DNA from: an uncultured Flavobacterium sp.
GTDB taxonomy: Bacteria; Bacteroidota; Bacteroidia; Flavobacteriales; Flavobacteriaceae
Assembly: GCF_946478785.1 (NCBI RefSeq)
Contig: NZ_CAMLDD010000015.1
Span: 54,487-118,486, forward strand
DNA: 64,000 nucleotides
Direction of reading: 5' to 3'
A program made the position numbers and the translations under genes. Position 1 is the first letter of the stretch. The number at the start of each line of letters is the position of its first letter. The notes under the pieces were generated by a model, which saw only the letters and a list, made by a program, of their open reading frames with translations, searched no databases and had not been told where the DNA came from. Of this stretch, positions 16,606 through 25,750 are shown one piece after another.

Positions 16606-17400
16606 TTATTTTGCAAGTTTTAGAATGCGATACGCACCTTTTGCCACAATTAGGAATACAAGCGCTCCAATAATAAGATCGGGATAACTTGAATTGAGCC
16701 AATTAACTAAAAGACCAGCAACAATAACTCCCGAATTGATAATGACATCATTTGATGTGAATATCATCGAAGCCTGCATATGCGCTTCTTTACTTTTGTT
16801 CTTTTGTAAGAGATAAAGGCAAAATACGTTTGCAATCAATGCTAAAACTGAAACGACAATCATTGTTTTGAAATCGGGCATAGCTTCAATTCCCATAAAA
16901 CGTCTGATCACTTCAACGAAACCTACAATAGCAAGTAAGACTTGGAAGTATCCTGCAAATCTGGCGATGTTGTTTTTTAGGGCGATTGTTCCACCAACAG
17001 CGATTAATGCCAATGCGTAAACGACACTGTCTGCAAGCATATCCAAGCTATCGGCTATCAATCCCATTGAACCTGAAAAAATACCGAACAACATTTCCAG
17101 TCCAAAAAACAGGAAATTGATAATCAACACGATCCAAAGTAATTTCCGTTGCTTGTTGCTTGTATCTGTTTCAACAACAAAATTGCTTTTTTCAGTTGAA
17201 ACCAATGTCGTATTTAGGTTCAGTGTTCCCAAAGCCAAAAAAATTGGCTCTGGGTTTCCATTGTGATAAACGTCCAATTTTCTATTGGCTATATCAAATT
17301 CCAATCCTTTTACCGTATCAAAGTCTTGCAGTTTCATACGGATTAATTGCTCCTCGCTTGGGCAATCCATTTTAGTTATATTGAATATGGTTTTTTCCAT
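16606..17400 (-). CDS. Cation diffusion facilitator (CDF) family transporter with N-terminal metal-binding-like domain
   Basis: A 264-aa inner-membrane exporter of divalent metals. Residues 1-70 resemble a ferredoxin-like heavy-metal domain (FNITKMDCPSEEQLI, with one Cys and Glu in place of the usual CxxC). From about residue 88 there are six hydrophobic spans. The CDF metal site is visible as LIADSLDMLADSVVY and, in the fifth span, TSNDVIINSGVIVAGLL, each giving an Asp pair/Asn set. It is adjacent to, and in the same direction as, a broken TonB-dependent receptor and a DUF6660-like gene, a common metal-handling grouping in Bacteroidetes. The metal is unknown. Confidence 0.85.
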   Translation of the reverse strand: MEKTIFNITKMDCPSEEQLIRMKLQDFDTVKGLEFDIANRKLDVYHNGNPEPIFLALGTLNLNTTLVSTEKSNFVVETDTSNKQRKLLWIVLIINFLFFGLEMLFGIFSGSMGLIADSLDMLADSVVYALALIAVGGTIALKNNIARFAGYFQVLLAIVGFVEVIRRFMGIEAMPDFKTMIVVSVLALIANVFCLYLLQKNKSKEAHMQASMIFTSNDVIINSGVIVAGLLVNWLNSSYPDLIIGALVFLIVAKGAYRILKLAK

Positions 17401-17405
17401 TTGTT

Positions 17406-19576
17406 TTAAAGCTTGAATTTTATTCCTCCGTTAATCACAAATCCGTCCAAAGGTGCATAAATGTCTTTAAAAACCGGATTGGTTATTGTTCCTGTATAAA
17501 TGCTACCAAAGCGTGTTTGTCGGGTGTCAAGGAAGTTTTCAAAGTTGATGTACAGAGAAAATCTTTCCCAAATCTTTTCAGCCATAAACCCGGTAATAAA
17601 GTAACCTTTGCCCGTAGTTCCATTATTCAGTTTTTGAGGACTGAAATAATAGGCTTCCAGACCAACTTTCCATTTGTCTTCTATTTCATACATCAGGATG
17701 GAATTAATGCGGTGCTTTGGCGTTAACGGGCTTTCTACAGTCATTCCATTTTGGTTTAATCGAGCATCTGTATAAGTGTATCCCAAAAATAATTTCAGGT
17801 CATCGTAACCAATTTTAATATTGGTTTCTGTTCCTTTAGTATGAATATAACCTGGGGAATTAACGAACTGATACAGATTTGCAGAGGGGTTTTCAAGTAA
17901 CAAGGGATTATCCAGATAGGTGTAAAAGAACAATTGGTTTATGCTAAATGACCAATCTTCCCCAATGTAGGTGCGGTAATTGATGTCTGCATTTGCTCCA
18001 TAACTTTTTTCCAATTTATTGATTTTGTTGTCAATAGGCATTACATTTTGATATTGTAGGCGTTCGCTTTCTTCTGTAAAAATGGTTGGTGTTTTATACC
18101 CAAATCCACCTCCAATACGTGAAGTCAATCCGTTTGCAATCTTAAACAATGCAGATACTCTTGGCAAAAATACAGCTCCGTAATCTATCACGTAATCCGT
18201 TCTTAAACCCGCTTCTAATTGAAGCCAATCAGTAGCCTTAAAAGAATTTTGAACGAAAGCTCCGAATGTGTTTTGGCTGTAATCCCTCAACGGAAATGCA
18301 GTAATCTGCTTTTCTTTAAAATTGTCTGTCCAAATATTGACCCCTGCTACCCATTCCGATTTTTCTGTACTGTTGGTATAATTTGCTTCTGTAAAAGTTG
18401 CGGTTTGTGTTCCCTCAAACTGATAGTTGGGAATTGTTGTATTTCGGTTAAAATAACTCACGCTATTTTTAATTTGAAAAGAACTTTTTTCATCAATTAA
18501 GTGGTCGAAAACAAATTGTGTGGAATAGCGTTGTGTTTTATTTTTCTCGAAATATTGATGTGTGTTATCTCCTTTACCTTTGATGTAAAGCATATCACCT
18601 CCCAAACGGTTTTCGATAGTTGTATTGACACCGAAATTCATTTTTGTTTTATCATTGAAATAAACAAACAATTTAGGGTTCAGTACAAAACGTTCAAATT
18701 TTGGAATGGCAGAAAAACCAATTTTTGCAGGGTCGTAAGCTCCGTTTCTATTATGCGAAGCAAATATGGTTGTTCCGATTTTCTTATACTTCTGTCCGTA
18801 AAAACCGTTGATGTCTAAACCTCCACCTGATGTTCCGTTTAAATGAAAACGCAAATCCCTTTCTTCCGTTGGTGTCTTGGAAATCAGGTTTACCAAACCT
18901 GCTATTGCTCCACCACCATACAGCGTAGATGTAGAACCTTTGATAACTTCAACCTGCTTAAGTCAAGCGGTGGAATTTGCAACAAACCTAATCCGCTTGA
19001 AGCACCCGAAAAAATAGGAAAGCCGTCTTTCAAGATTTGCGTATATCTTCCGTCAAGTCCTTGAATACGGATACTTGCATTGGCACTTGTGGGCGAAGTG
19101 GTTTGTACGTGAATACCTGTACTTTCCGCCAAGAGCATACGAATATCCCCAGGTTTCATATTGCCTTTTTCGCCCAATTCTTCACTTCCGATAAATTCAA
19201 TGCGGGTAGGAATATTTTGTATGCTCCTTGTACTTCTTGTAGAAGATATAACCACTTCCTCTAACTCCTCTGAACTTTCTTTGAGTAAGATTTCAATAAC
19301 GCTGGTGTCCTTTAATGGAAATTCCAATGTATCAATACGTTCATTAAAGCCTACGTAACTAAAATGTATTTCCTGTACACCGTCAGGAACATTTACTATT
19401 ATGATTTGACCATTTTCGTTGGATGTCGCTGCAAGCGAGGTTCCTTTTATAGATGCCGTCACACCAATCAAAGGATCTTTGTTTTCACTGTTTCTAATAA
19501 CAGCATTTAAATTGTTTTGTGCAAATACACAGAGATTTAGTGTCATAAAAAATGACATAAAGAGTATTTTTTTCAT
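17406..19576 (-). pseudogene. TonB-dependent outer-membrane receptor, broken by a 1-nt frameshift
   Basis: Two frames together make one receptor. The first (19576 down to about 18960) encodes a signal peptide from MKKILFMSFFMTLNLCVFAQ, a carboxypeptidase-regulatory-like domain and the plug, ending normally at LQIPPLDL. There the frame slips: the downstream frame continues LKQVEVIKGSTSTLYGGGAIAGLVNLISKTP, the usual plug-to-barrel sequence, and runs to the C-terminus KFKL at 17406. One missing base near 18959-18964 explains the break. The product would lack the barrel, so transport is probably lost, unless this is a sequence error. Its place beside the CDF exporter suggests metal or metal-chelate uptake. 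Confidence 0.85.
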
Positions 19577-19663
19577 TATATGAAAAATTATTAATGTTTG
19601 AAAAATAAGAATTGACGGTTTGTAGCACCGCAATTTGTTATTGTGCCGAAGACACTAAAAACA

Positions 19664-19975
19664 TTAATTAATCTTAGGCGGTTGCCAAATGGAAGAGAAG
19701 AAGTCTGAAACAGCTGACGCAGTTATTACACCTAATTTCTTTTTAGGTTGTTGGACATAATTGGATGTTAAAGCATAAAAAGAAGTAATTACAAATCCAG
19801 TACAGGTATTGCATTTAGAAAAAGGCGAGCAACATTCCATACCGCAACCGTCGCTATCTTCTTCCTGACTATTTGTTGTTTGATGTATGACGTCAAAGCA
19901 TTTATCTTCCATAAAGCCTGGCAAGATCGATAAGACCAAGACCATTAATGCTAATATGAATGATAAATTTTTCAT
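19664..19975 (-). CDS. Small Cys-rich exported protein (DUF6660-like)
   Basis: A 103-aa protein from the ATG at 19975, which starts a signal-peptide-like MKNLSFILALMVLVLSILPG; an upstream start at 20008 would only add a poor leader. The mature part is acidic and then has clustered Cys (GCGMECCSPFSKCNTCTGF), a plausible metal-binding patch. Similar small proteins precede TonB-dependent receptors and metal efflux genes in Flavobacteria. The DUF6660 assignment is from pattern memory and is moderate. Confidence 0.55.
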   Translation of the reverse strand: MKNLSFILALMVLVLSILPGFMEDKCFDVIHQTTNSQEEDSDGCGMECCSPFSKCNTCTGFVITSFYALTSNYVQQPKKKLGVITASAVSDFFSSIWQPPKIN

Positions 19976-20346
19976 TTGGCAAATGTATAAATTTATGCTC
20001 AATTTCACACAGTAATAAAGAATTAGAACATCAACTGTTATTTTTAAATAATATATAGCGAGAATTAGAGAAGAGATAGTATTAAATTTCTATCATTTTT
20101 AAAAAATATATTTGGTTTATAACACAGAATCTTTTCTTTGGTCGCAGATGTGGAAAGAAAAGAAGTTTCCAAAAACAACGAAAGGGATACTGAATATCCC
20201 TGCAAAACAGATCGCAACCTGTTTGATGAAATGTGAAGTGAGGACGGTGCGTAGCCTTACATTTTGGCAAAGTGGTTGTACCGCTTAAATGCAAAAAGAC
20301 AGCCCCGACCATCGGGAGGGTGTGTCTTTTTGCCGCCCGATTTTAG
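19976..20346. other. Intergenic region between metal cargo and PRTRC operon
   Basis: This 371-nt interval contains a TATATTTG box at 20107-20114 (plus strand, no gene downstream), a small hairpin (GGGATA 20184-20189 with TATCCC 20195-20200) and the terminator at 20291-20331. No supported ORF. It may be a junction between cargo and element backbone. Confidence 0.4.
20291..20331 (-). terminator. Terminator of the PRTRC operon
   Basis: CAAAAAGACA (20291-20300) pairs perfectly with TGTCTTTTTG (20322-20331). An inner stem CCCGA/TCGGG (20303-20307 with 20311-20315) completes the hairpin. On the minus strand it ends in a T5 run and begins 15 nt past the ThiF gene stop. Confidence 0.78.
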
Positions 20347-21156
20347 CTATGGGGCGACTGGAATAGGTTGTGAACGAAAATCTTTCAGATTGATAAAAAA
20401 GCCTCTGTATTCGGTCAATCCATTACGAAATAGACCCCATAACAAAGAACTTCCCATTTGTGCGAGTGACGAATTGATATATAAATCCTGTTTTTCCAAT
20501 GCTTCAGCTAAACTGCAACTTGGTGTATCGGACTGCTGTTCGGACTGCTTCAGCAAATCCCCAAATTCATCTGTAACCATTGGCAGATTAGCTACTGTTT
20601 CGTACTTATCGGAATTAGGCTGTTTTATCTCTCCAATGGTTGACAACAATACTTGTCCTGTATATTGGCTGTTTCCATAATCCAACCAATATTTTGGCTT
20701 ATGATGGTAATATTTGCCGTTGTCCAATGCTTTCAATATTTCAGCAATACCAAATCTTGCTTTTACACTATCTACACAGGTAATAAAAATCGTAGCCTGT
20801 GCATTTTCGGGAGTTTTACCCAAACTATCTTTTTCAAACTTCTGCGTTTCGGCTTTCCAGTTTGTACCCGAAAAGCGGTTTGCTCGATTAATAAGAGCAA
20901 TGGATTTATACAGTCCTACCTCACATTCAGCGAAACGCTGTCTGCCTAAATTTGCTTCGGTAATAACATCATCATCCCAAAGACGAACGGACAATCCTGC
21001 GTGTCCTAACGCAATTAAACTGTGGTTCATTTCCATTAAGGCGGTCAAAACCTTTGAGCCTGTGCCACCTGCACCGATAAGGTTTATGGATATGGGATTG
21101 GTAGCGTTTATCAAACTATTGTCCGTAAAATGGACTGTTATTTTTTCGTTGTTCAT
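20347..21156 (-). CDS. PRTRC system ThiF-family protein (E1-like adenylyltransferase)
   Basis: A 269-aa protein with the nucleotide-binding Rossmann motif ISINLIGAGGTGSKVL (GAGGTG at 28-33), LWDDDVITEANLGRQRF (the Asp and Asn/Arg pair conserved in E1 enzymes) and ATIFITCVDSVKARFGI at 121-137. Cys214, in TPSCSLAEALEKQDL, lies where ThiF/E1-like proteins may carry a catalytic Cys. E1 enzymes adenylate the C-terminus of a ubiquitin-like protein. It is the last gene of the PRTRC run and overlaps the protein B gene by 4 nt. The E1 role here is inferred from the fold and neighbours. Confidence 0.9.
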   Translation of the reverse strand: MNNEKITVHFTDNSLINATNPISINLIGAGGTGSKVLTALMEMNHSLIALGHAGLSVRLWDDDVITEANLGRQRFAECEVGLYKSIALINRANRFSGTNWKAETQKFEKDSLGKTPENAQATIFITCVDSVKARFGIAEILKALDNGKYYHHKPKYWLDYGNSQYTGQVLLSTIGEIKQPNSDKYETVANLPMVTDEFGDLLKQSEQQSDTPSCSLAEALEKQDLYINSSLAQMGSSLLWGLFRNGLTEYRGFFINLKDFRSQPIPVAP

Positions 21157-21866
21157 CGCAATATGTCTTTTAAGGTTAGATTATTTTTTGTCAATACTTC
21201 CATTGGAAAGGCTTCACCTGTGGCAATTAAATTTTCCCAAAGGCTTACGCAATTTCCATTTATCGGGTTATGACCGTGCATTAAATGACTGAAATAGCTG
21301 TTAAAGAAAAAACCTTCCCATTTGTTTATAAATTCTTCCAATGAAGCGGTTTTCTTTATGCGTACATCAACTGTACCCATACATACATTACCGTCCTCAT
21401 ACACGTTAAAAAAGGGAGCATTGTACAGTTTTGTTTTTATTGTAGGTCTTCTGCTATTCGGTAAGGCGAAAACAGCTAAACCGTTTCGGTTCGCTACCCA
21501 CAGCATAGGCGGTACATTAGCTTTGCCTTTAGGTATGCCCAAACTTTCCACAAAATATAGTTCCCTTTGTGTGGCTTTAGTAAACCAAACCACTTTGTTT
21601 CCATTAGGCTCAAAGTATAAAACCTGATTGCTCAATACTCCCTGCGGTTTCAATAGCGGTTCTTTTTGCTCTTTGGCGGTCTTCAAAGCCTTAGCCAGTT
21701 GGTTCGCTTCTTTTACGGTCAAAGGGTGAGCATTAATGGGCGTACCGTTTTTATCCATATCAAAATGCTCTACATAAGTATCGTTACCCTTTCCAGTAGT
21801 CTGATAAAATACCAATGCTGATTTTGGGTAGTATAGCGTTCCGAAATCCTGTGTTATATCGTTCAT
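21153..21866 (-). CDS. PRTRC system protein B (E2-like, Prok-E2 family D)
   Basis: A 237-aa protein. The C-terminal part has FFNVYEDGNVCMGTVDVRI, with Cys162 as the candidate E2 catalytic Cys, and FNSYFSHLMHGHN with nearby His residues. This protein family has been grouped with ubiquitin-conjugating-enzyme folds. It overlaps the ThiF (E1-like) gene by 4 nt and is in the same operon as the ubiquitin-like protein C. Biochemical activity of this cassette is, to my knowledge, undemonstrated. Confidence 0.86.
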   Translation of the reverse strand: MNDITQDFGTLYYPKSALVFYQTTGKGNDTYVEHFDMDKNGTPINAHPLTVKEANQLAKALKTAKEQKEPLLKPQGVLSNQVLYFEPNGNKVVWFTKATQRELYFVESLGIPKGKANVPPMLWVANRNGLAVFALPNSRRPTIKTKLYNAPFFNVYEDGNVCMGTVDVRIKKTASLEEFINKWEGFFFNSYFSHLMHGHNPINGNCVSLWENLIATGEAFPMEVLTKNNLTLKDILR

Positions 21867-21875
21867 AGCTTTGTT

Positions 21876-23030
21876 TTAAAAATTATTCAAAATGTAGGTC
21901 AATTCGTTTATCATCGGTAACAAACGGTTTTCAAACTCCAAAGTGTTGGCGGTGATGTCGCTTCCGTCAAACCGTTTGATAATAATGGGTTCTTCCATCT
22001 GTCCGTATTCCTGCAATTGGTTATTTACGGATTCTACTATATTATCCATTAGCCAACCTGTACCATCTGCACAGAAGGAAACATACTTCTCCATTGAAAT
22101 GATATTTTCCATGTCTTCTTCGTTGGCTTCGCCATTGGGCCGGGCGTTGTGGAAGATGGTTGCATTGGGGTACTGCTCATAAATGGCATAGGCTTCCTGT
22201 GCTACTTTATAGCAATCAGCATCAATCTTATCTTTCGATTTAAAACGGTTTAAACGTTCGTTAAAGAGCCTTAAATTAGCTTCGTTGTATATCTTCTGTT
22301 CCATACGGTCACCAATCCATTCCGCTTGTGCAAATTCACTAAGATAGGTTTCTGTTTCTTCTTCGTAATCGTCCTCCGTTACCCAATCTTTGTGCATTTC
22401 ATACATCCAGTACAGGTAACTGCTTTGTTGTCTGTAATATGGTATATCAGCAATATGGTACAGATAACTACAAACCGACAAAAGCAGTTGAGCCGTATGT
22501 TTCCGTTTCGGGTCTTTCAACCAACGAAATAAGGGTATTACAGGAATGTAATACAGGGTTGCACCAGTATTATATCTTTCCTCGCTTGTAAAAAACACTT
22601 TCTTGCTATCCTGTATCAGTCTGATTTCTTCCCAATCCGTTATTTTAAGTTTTAGCTGTTCTTCGGTGTCTTTTAAAGCCAATGCGATATTGTACGGATA
22701 CCCTAAAGACTGCGTTGGTTTCGGAATGATACCGTAATGCTCTGCCAATTGAGAAAGGGAACTATAAAAATCCCTTTCCATTTTAGCATTATCCCTGCAA
22801 GCCTGTACGGTTTCTGTTTCGTTCAGTCTTGGGAGAAACGAAGTCCTTAAAAAACCATTGGCAACATGGCTACTGGTACGGACTGCTGTTTGTCCTTTTG
22901 GATTTCGTTTGCGTCTTTCGGTCGTTGCATCCAGTTTGCGAACTCGCTCAACTGACGGTGCAATTGCTTTTGCTTGGGTTCTTGGGGCATTTGGAATGTT
23001 CCCGATACGGTATGTCGTTGCATAAGTCAT
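21876..23030 (-). CDS. PRTRC-associated protein, probably protein F-like
   Basis: A 384-aa soluble protein. The N-terminal 60 residues are basic and low-complexity, followed by a mostly helical body. The segment IADIPYYRQQSSYLYWMYEMHKDWVTEDDYEE resembles PRTRC protein F, and the position between C and B fits that cassette. I see no enzyme motif. It is 9 nt upstream of the protein B start and 17 nt after the stop of the protein C gene. The F assignment is moderate. Confidence 0.6.
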   Translation of the reverse strand: MTYATTYRIGNIPNAPRTQAKAIAPSVERVRKLDATTERRKRNPKGQTAVRTSSHVANGFLRTSFLPRLNETETVQACRDNAKMERDFYSSLSQLAEHYGIIPKPTQSLGYPYNIALALKDTEEQLKLKITDWEEIRLIQDSKKVFFTSEERYNTGATLYYIPVIPLFRWLKDPKRKHTAQLLLSVCSYLYHIADIPYYRQQSSYLYWMYEMHKDWVTEDDYEEETETYLSEFAQAEWIGDRMEQKIYNEANLRLFNERLNRFKSKDKIDADCYKVAQEAYAIYEQYPNATIFHNARPNGEANEEDMENIISMEKYVSFCADGTGWLMDNIVESVNNQLQEYGQMEEPIIIKRFDGSDITANTLEFENRLLPMINELTYILNNF

Positions 23031-23047
23031 TGTTTTACTGTTTTAGT

Positions 23048-23266
23048 TTAACCTTTTGTTCCCATTGCACTTTCAAAACGGTACTGTACGGTATCGTCCT
23101 TGATTTGTGGTGCTGATACTTTTGCGGTAGTCAGAATGGGGTATGTATTGGAATAAAAATTCATTACTGCCTGTACACTCCATTGCGGTTCGGGGTCGTT
23201 GAGTTTGATTTCCTGCCCCTTATCATTCAATATAAAAACTCGTTGTAATTGCGTTGCTAATAACAT
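23048..23266 (-). CDS. PRTRC system protein C (ubiquitin-like, Prok_Ub)
   Basis: A 72-aa protein from the ATG at 23266 (MLLATQLQRVFILNDKG); a GTG at 23290 would add eight residues that do not look conserved. The pattern (RVFILNDKGQEIKLNDPEPQWS, then AVMNFYSNTYPILTTAKV) is typical of protein C, a family grouped with prokaryotic ubiquitin-like folds. The C-terminus is SAMGTKG, so it ends in Gly, as needed for activation by an E1. It is encoded between proteins E and F-like in the operon that also has E2-like B and E1-like ThiF. Confidence 0.85.
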   Translation of the reverse strand: MLLATQLQRVFILNDKGQEIKLNDPEPQWSVQAVMNFYSNTYPILTTAKVSAPQIKDDTVQYRFESAMGTKG

Positions 23267-23292
23267 AACATTTGATTTTAGGGTTAACACTT

Positions 23293-23895
23293 CTATTCTT
23301 TTTCTCCTGCTTCATCAATGGGGTAATCGTCTGTAACTTCTGCCGATTGTATCGGTTCGGGTGTTGCTTCTTCTGTTGCACCGAAAAGGCTCGGTGTGGC
23401 AAACTTGTCCGATAGTGAAGTTTTGCGTTTGCGGATGGCTTCTGCATAGTCGGGAAAATCGGCAGGGTTCGGCACTTTCATCCACGCTTCACGGAATTTG
23501 CCCTCTTTTTCTAGTTCGTCAGCCTTTGTCATTACTTCTTTATACTTCTTGTCCCTGGCTTCCTTTTCTTTCTTCTCCTTATCGGCTCTTTCCTTTTCCA
23601 TTGCCGATTGTTTTTTGACTTCTTCCATTTGCTTTAAGAACTTTTCCATGTCCACCATCAAACCCGAAACGGTTTGTACTGGTGCGGTTATCTGCTCAAA
23701 AAATCCCTCGTCAAATTCCTGTGCAGTAGCGTTGAATGTAAGGGGCGGAATAAGGTTTTTGGCATTATCTCCGCATTGTTCGTTATTGAGCATAACCGAT
23801 ACGATTAACTTGGTTTCTGTTCCCTTTGAAATGTTCAGTTGCAATACTCCTGTAAAGTCCAACTGCTGTATCTGATTGAAAAAATTTATGTTCAT
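23293..23895 (-). CDS. PRTRC system protein E
   Basis: A 200-aa protein. Residues 1-85 (FFNQIQQLDFTGVLQLNISKG, LIVSVMLNNEQCGDNAKNLIPPLTF) form the conserved PRTRC E head. A strongly charged coiled coil follows at about 87-125 (MEEVKKQSAMEKERADKEKKEKEARDKK), then a variable tail. Its 5' end overlaps the 70-aa gene by 4 nt. Function is unknown. Confidence 0.85.
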   Translation of the reverse strand: MNINFFNQIQQLDFTGVLQLNISKGTETKLIVSVMLNNEQCGDNAKNLIPPLTFNATAQEFDEGFFEQITAPVQTVSGLMVDMEKFLKQMEEVKKQSAMEKERADKEKKEKEARDKKYKEVMTKADELEKEGKFREAWMKVPNPADFPDYAEAIRKRKTSLSDKFATPSLFGATEEATPEPIQSAEVTDDYPIDEAGEKE

Positions 23896-24104
23896 CGTTC
23901 TAATTTTTTTTGTTTGTCCTCTAATCGTTTTTTCTTAGCTGTCAGTTTATTGTACATATCTGTCCAATAAGCGTTCTGTCTTTTGTTGAACTCGGAGAAA
24001 CTTTCGTCCTCGTGCCTGTAACCAGTGTACAGTTTGCTAATCTTTATGGCTTCATCAAGGTCAGTGACTTCGATAGAGCATCCGTTCAAATCCGTTACTT
24101 TCAT
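23892..24104 (-). CDS. Small protein in PRTRC operon, function unknown
   Basis: A 70-aa protein. The first half looks like a short beta/alpha unit (MKVTDLNGCSIEVTDLDEAIKIS). The second half is charged and helical, ending in a Lys/Arg-rich coiled coil (KLTAKKKRLEDKQKKLER). It overlaps its neighbours by 4 nt at both ends, so it is a genuine, translationally coupled gene despite its size. Confidence 0.7.
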   Translation of the reverse strand: MKVTDLNGCSIEVTDLDEAIKISKLYTGYRHEDESFSEFNKRQNAYWTDMYNKLTAKKKRLEDKQKKLER

Positions 24105-24577
24105 AGCAATGATAGTTTACGTTCCAAAAGCGTTTCCAGTATTTCCCAATCGCTGTCATAGGTTTTCCCCTCAAAATGGTAAGTGTCTGTATCTTCATCA
24201 AAATCATACGCTTCTATGTCTTCATCGCTCAAACATACATCGTCCAGTATGCCGTTTTGATAGGTTGCTCTACCATATATCCCGTTTCCCATTTCCTCAT
24301 AATCCTGTACAAAATCAACTTGGTATCGGTCTGCTATGCTCCGCAGTATCTCGGAGTTAGGCGACCATTTGGTTTCGTACTGAAAATTTCCTTCATCGCC
24401 CTCGTTCCAGTAGATATTGAAGAAATACCCACCGTTCGTACTGTCTGAAAAGTCGGGCAATTGCCCTTCTTCGGCTTGCTCTTCCTTTTCCTTTAAGATT
24501 TGGAAAAGTTGTTGTATCTGTGTGATTGCTTCGGGTTTTCCCTCGAACACAACCGTATTACTGCACCAATTCGCCAT
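24101..24577 (-). CDS. Acidic DUF1281/Api92-like plasmid protein
   Basis: A 158-aa very acidic protein. The opening MANWCSNTVVFEGKPEAITQI and the later FFNIYWNEGDEGNFQYETKWSPNSEILRSIADRY resemble Api92-like/DUF1281 proteins of phages and plasmids, which have a ferredoxin-like fold. Function is unknown. Its acidity would suit a nucleic-acid mimic, but that is speculation. It overlaps the 70-aa gene by 4 nt. Confidence 0.6.
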   Translation of the reverse strand: MANWCSNTVVFEGKPEAITQIQQLFQILKEKEEQAEEGQLPDFSDSTNGGYFFNIYWNEGDEGNFQYETKWSPNSEILRSIADRYQVDFVQDYEEMGNGIYGRATYQNGILDDVCLSDEDIEAYDFDEDTDTYHFEGKTYDSDWEILETLLERKLSLL

Positions 24578-24631
24578 AATATTTAGTTTTTAAGGCTACC
24601 ACCGTTTGTAAGGCAGTAGCCTGTTTTTTAA

Positions 24632-25705
24632 TCAATTGAGTTGAAAAACGTCTGCACCGACTTTCTGAAAAGAGGTACATAATTCAAATGCTTTCTGTGA
24701 TTTGAGTTGAGCTGTACCGCCCATTACAATACTCTGTAATTTGGCTTCGTCGTCTTTGTAATTTCTTACGTTCTGATAGTAGCCTGTCACCGCATTGTAT
24801 GCTCCGAACAATGTACCTTTGGTGGTGTCCATCTGTTGGGTATCGCTTACCATTGCATATGCAAAAGCATCTTCAACCACGTTTTTGAATACTGTGGAAA
24901 CTTCATCTTCCGCACCTTTTTTTAGCAGTTCCAATGTTTCCTTATTTGGGCAAAGTGCCAGTTGGATTAGCTTTTTAACTTCTTGGTCTGAAACTTTTAC
25001 TTTCGTCCACTCATTGAAAATCCCTTCTAATTGGTGACTGAACTGGTTAGCAATTCCCATAACTTTATGTGCGTTGTCCAAACGTTGTTTTGCTCCTGCG
25101 GTGTGCTTAATGCGTACAACATTGCTCATATTACGCAAAGAAGCATTTAAGGTATTTTGGCAAACGATACGGATAGGTGTAAAAGCGGCTGTAATACTAC
25201 CGCTACCGTCATGCGAAGTCGTAAGGAAGATGTATTTTTCTGTCACATCATCGCCATTGCCCACACGGATATAACTCGGTAATTTGGCGGTAATAAAAAT
25301 GCGTTCCCCATTACCCAAAGCTCCTGCGGTTTCGTATAAAATGCCGTCCGTACCGCCTACAATACTGTCAAAGAATGAAAAAGCATCCCTGTTTTGTACG
25401 ATATGATAGTCTTTACCGACCACACCCAAAACTGCATTGTTATCGGTGCGTATGTTGGCGAAATAACTAGGTACTTCCAGTTCGCTATTTCCAATCTCGA
25501 TACCGTTAGCAGTTTCTATAATGCCTGAGCTTTTTGTAAAGAGTGGAGATTTTACCACTTCATAATCTAACCCTGCGTGTCTGATTGCTTGTTCGCTTGT
25601 TGGGTAATCCTGTACGATTTTCCCCAAACCGTGCCACGCTTTTTCCTTTACGCTAAAGAATGAGTAACGTCCTGTCTTGCTGTTGAAATTGATATTATGT
25701 GCCAT
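24632..25705 (-). CDS. DUF932 (phage/plasmid-like) protein
   Basis: A 357-aa protein with the DUF932 hallmarks: an N-terminal KEKAWHGLGKIVQDYPTSEQAI, LGVVGKDYHIVQNRDAFSFFDSIV, and FTPIRIVCQNTLNASLRN. The family is widespread on plasmids, phages and conjugative elements; its molecular function is unsettled. It lies between ssb and the small acidic gene, 54 nt from the latter. Length is normal. Confidence 0.88.
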   Translation of the reverse strand: MAHNINFNSKTGRYSFFSVKEKAWHGLGKIVQDYPTSEQAIRHAGLDYEVVKSPLFTKSSGIIETANGIEIGNSELEVPSYFANIRTDNNAVLGVVGKDYHIVQNRDAFSFFDSIVGGTDGILYETAGALGNGERIFITAKLPSYIRVGNGDDVTEKYIFLTTSHDGSGSITAAFTPIRIVCQNTLNASLRNMSNVVRIKHTAGAKQRLDNAHKVMGIANQFSHQLEGIFNEWTKVKVSDQEVKKLIQLALCPNKETLELLKKGAEDEVSTVFKNVVEDAFAYAMVSDTQQMDTTKGTLFGAYNAVTGYYQNVRNYKDDEAKLQSIVMGGTAQLKSQKAFELCTSFQKVGADVFQLN

Positions 25706-25750
25706 GCTGTTGAAATTTTAAAAGTTTGAAAAATGAGTATTTGATAGCTG

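Noticed and set aside
18501..19264. Plus-strand frames across the TonB receptor
   Set aside because: Low-quality antisense frames. The receptor reads correctly on the minus strand apart from one missing base.
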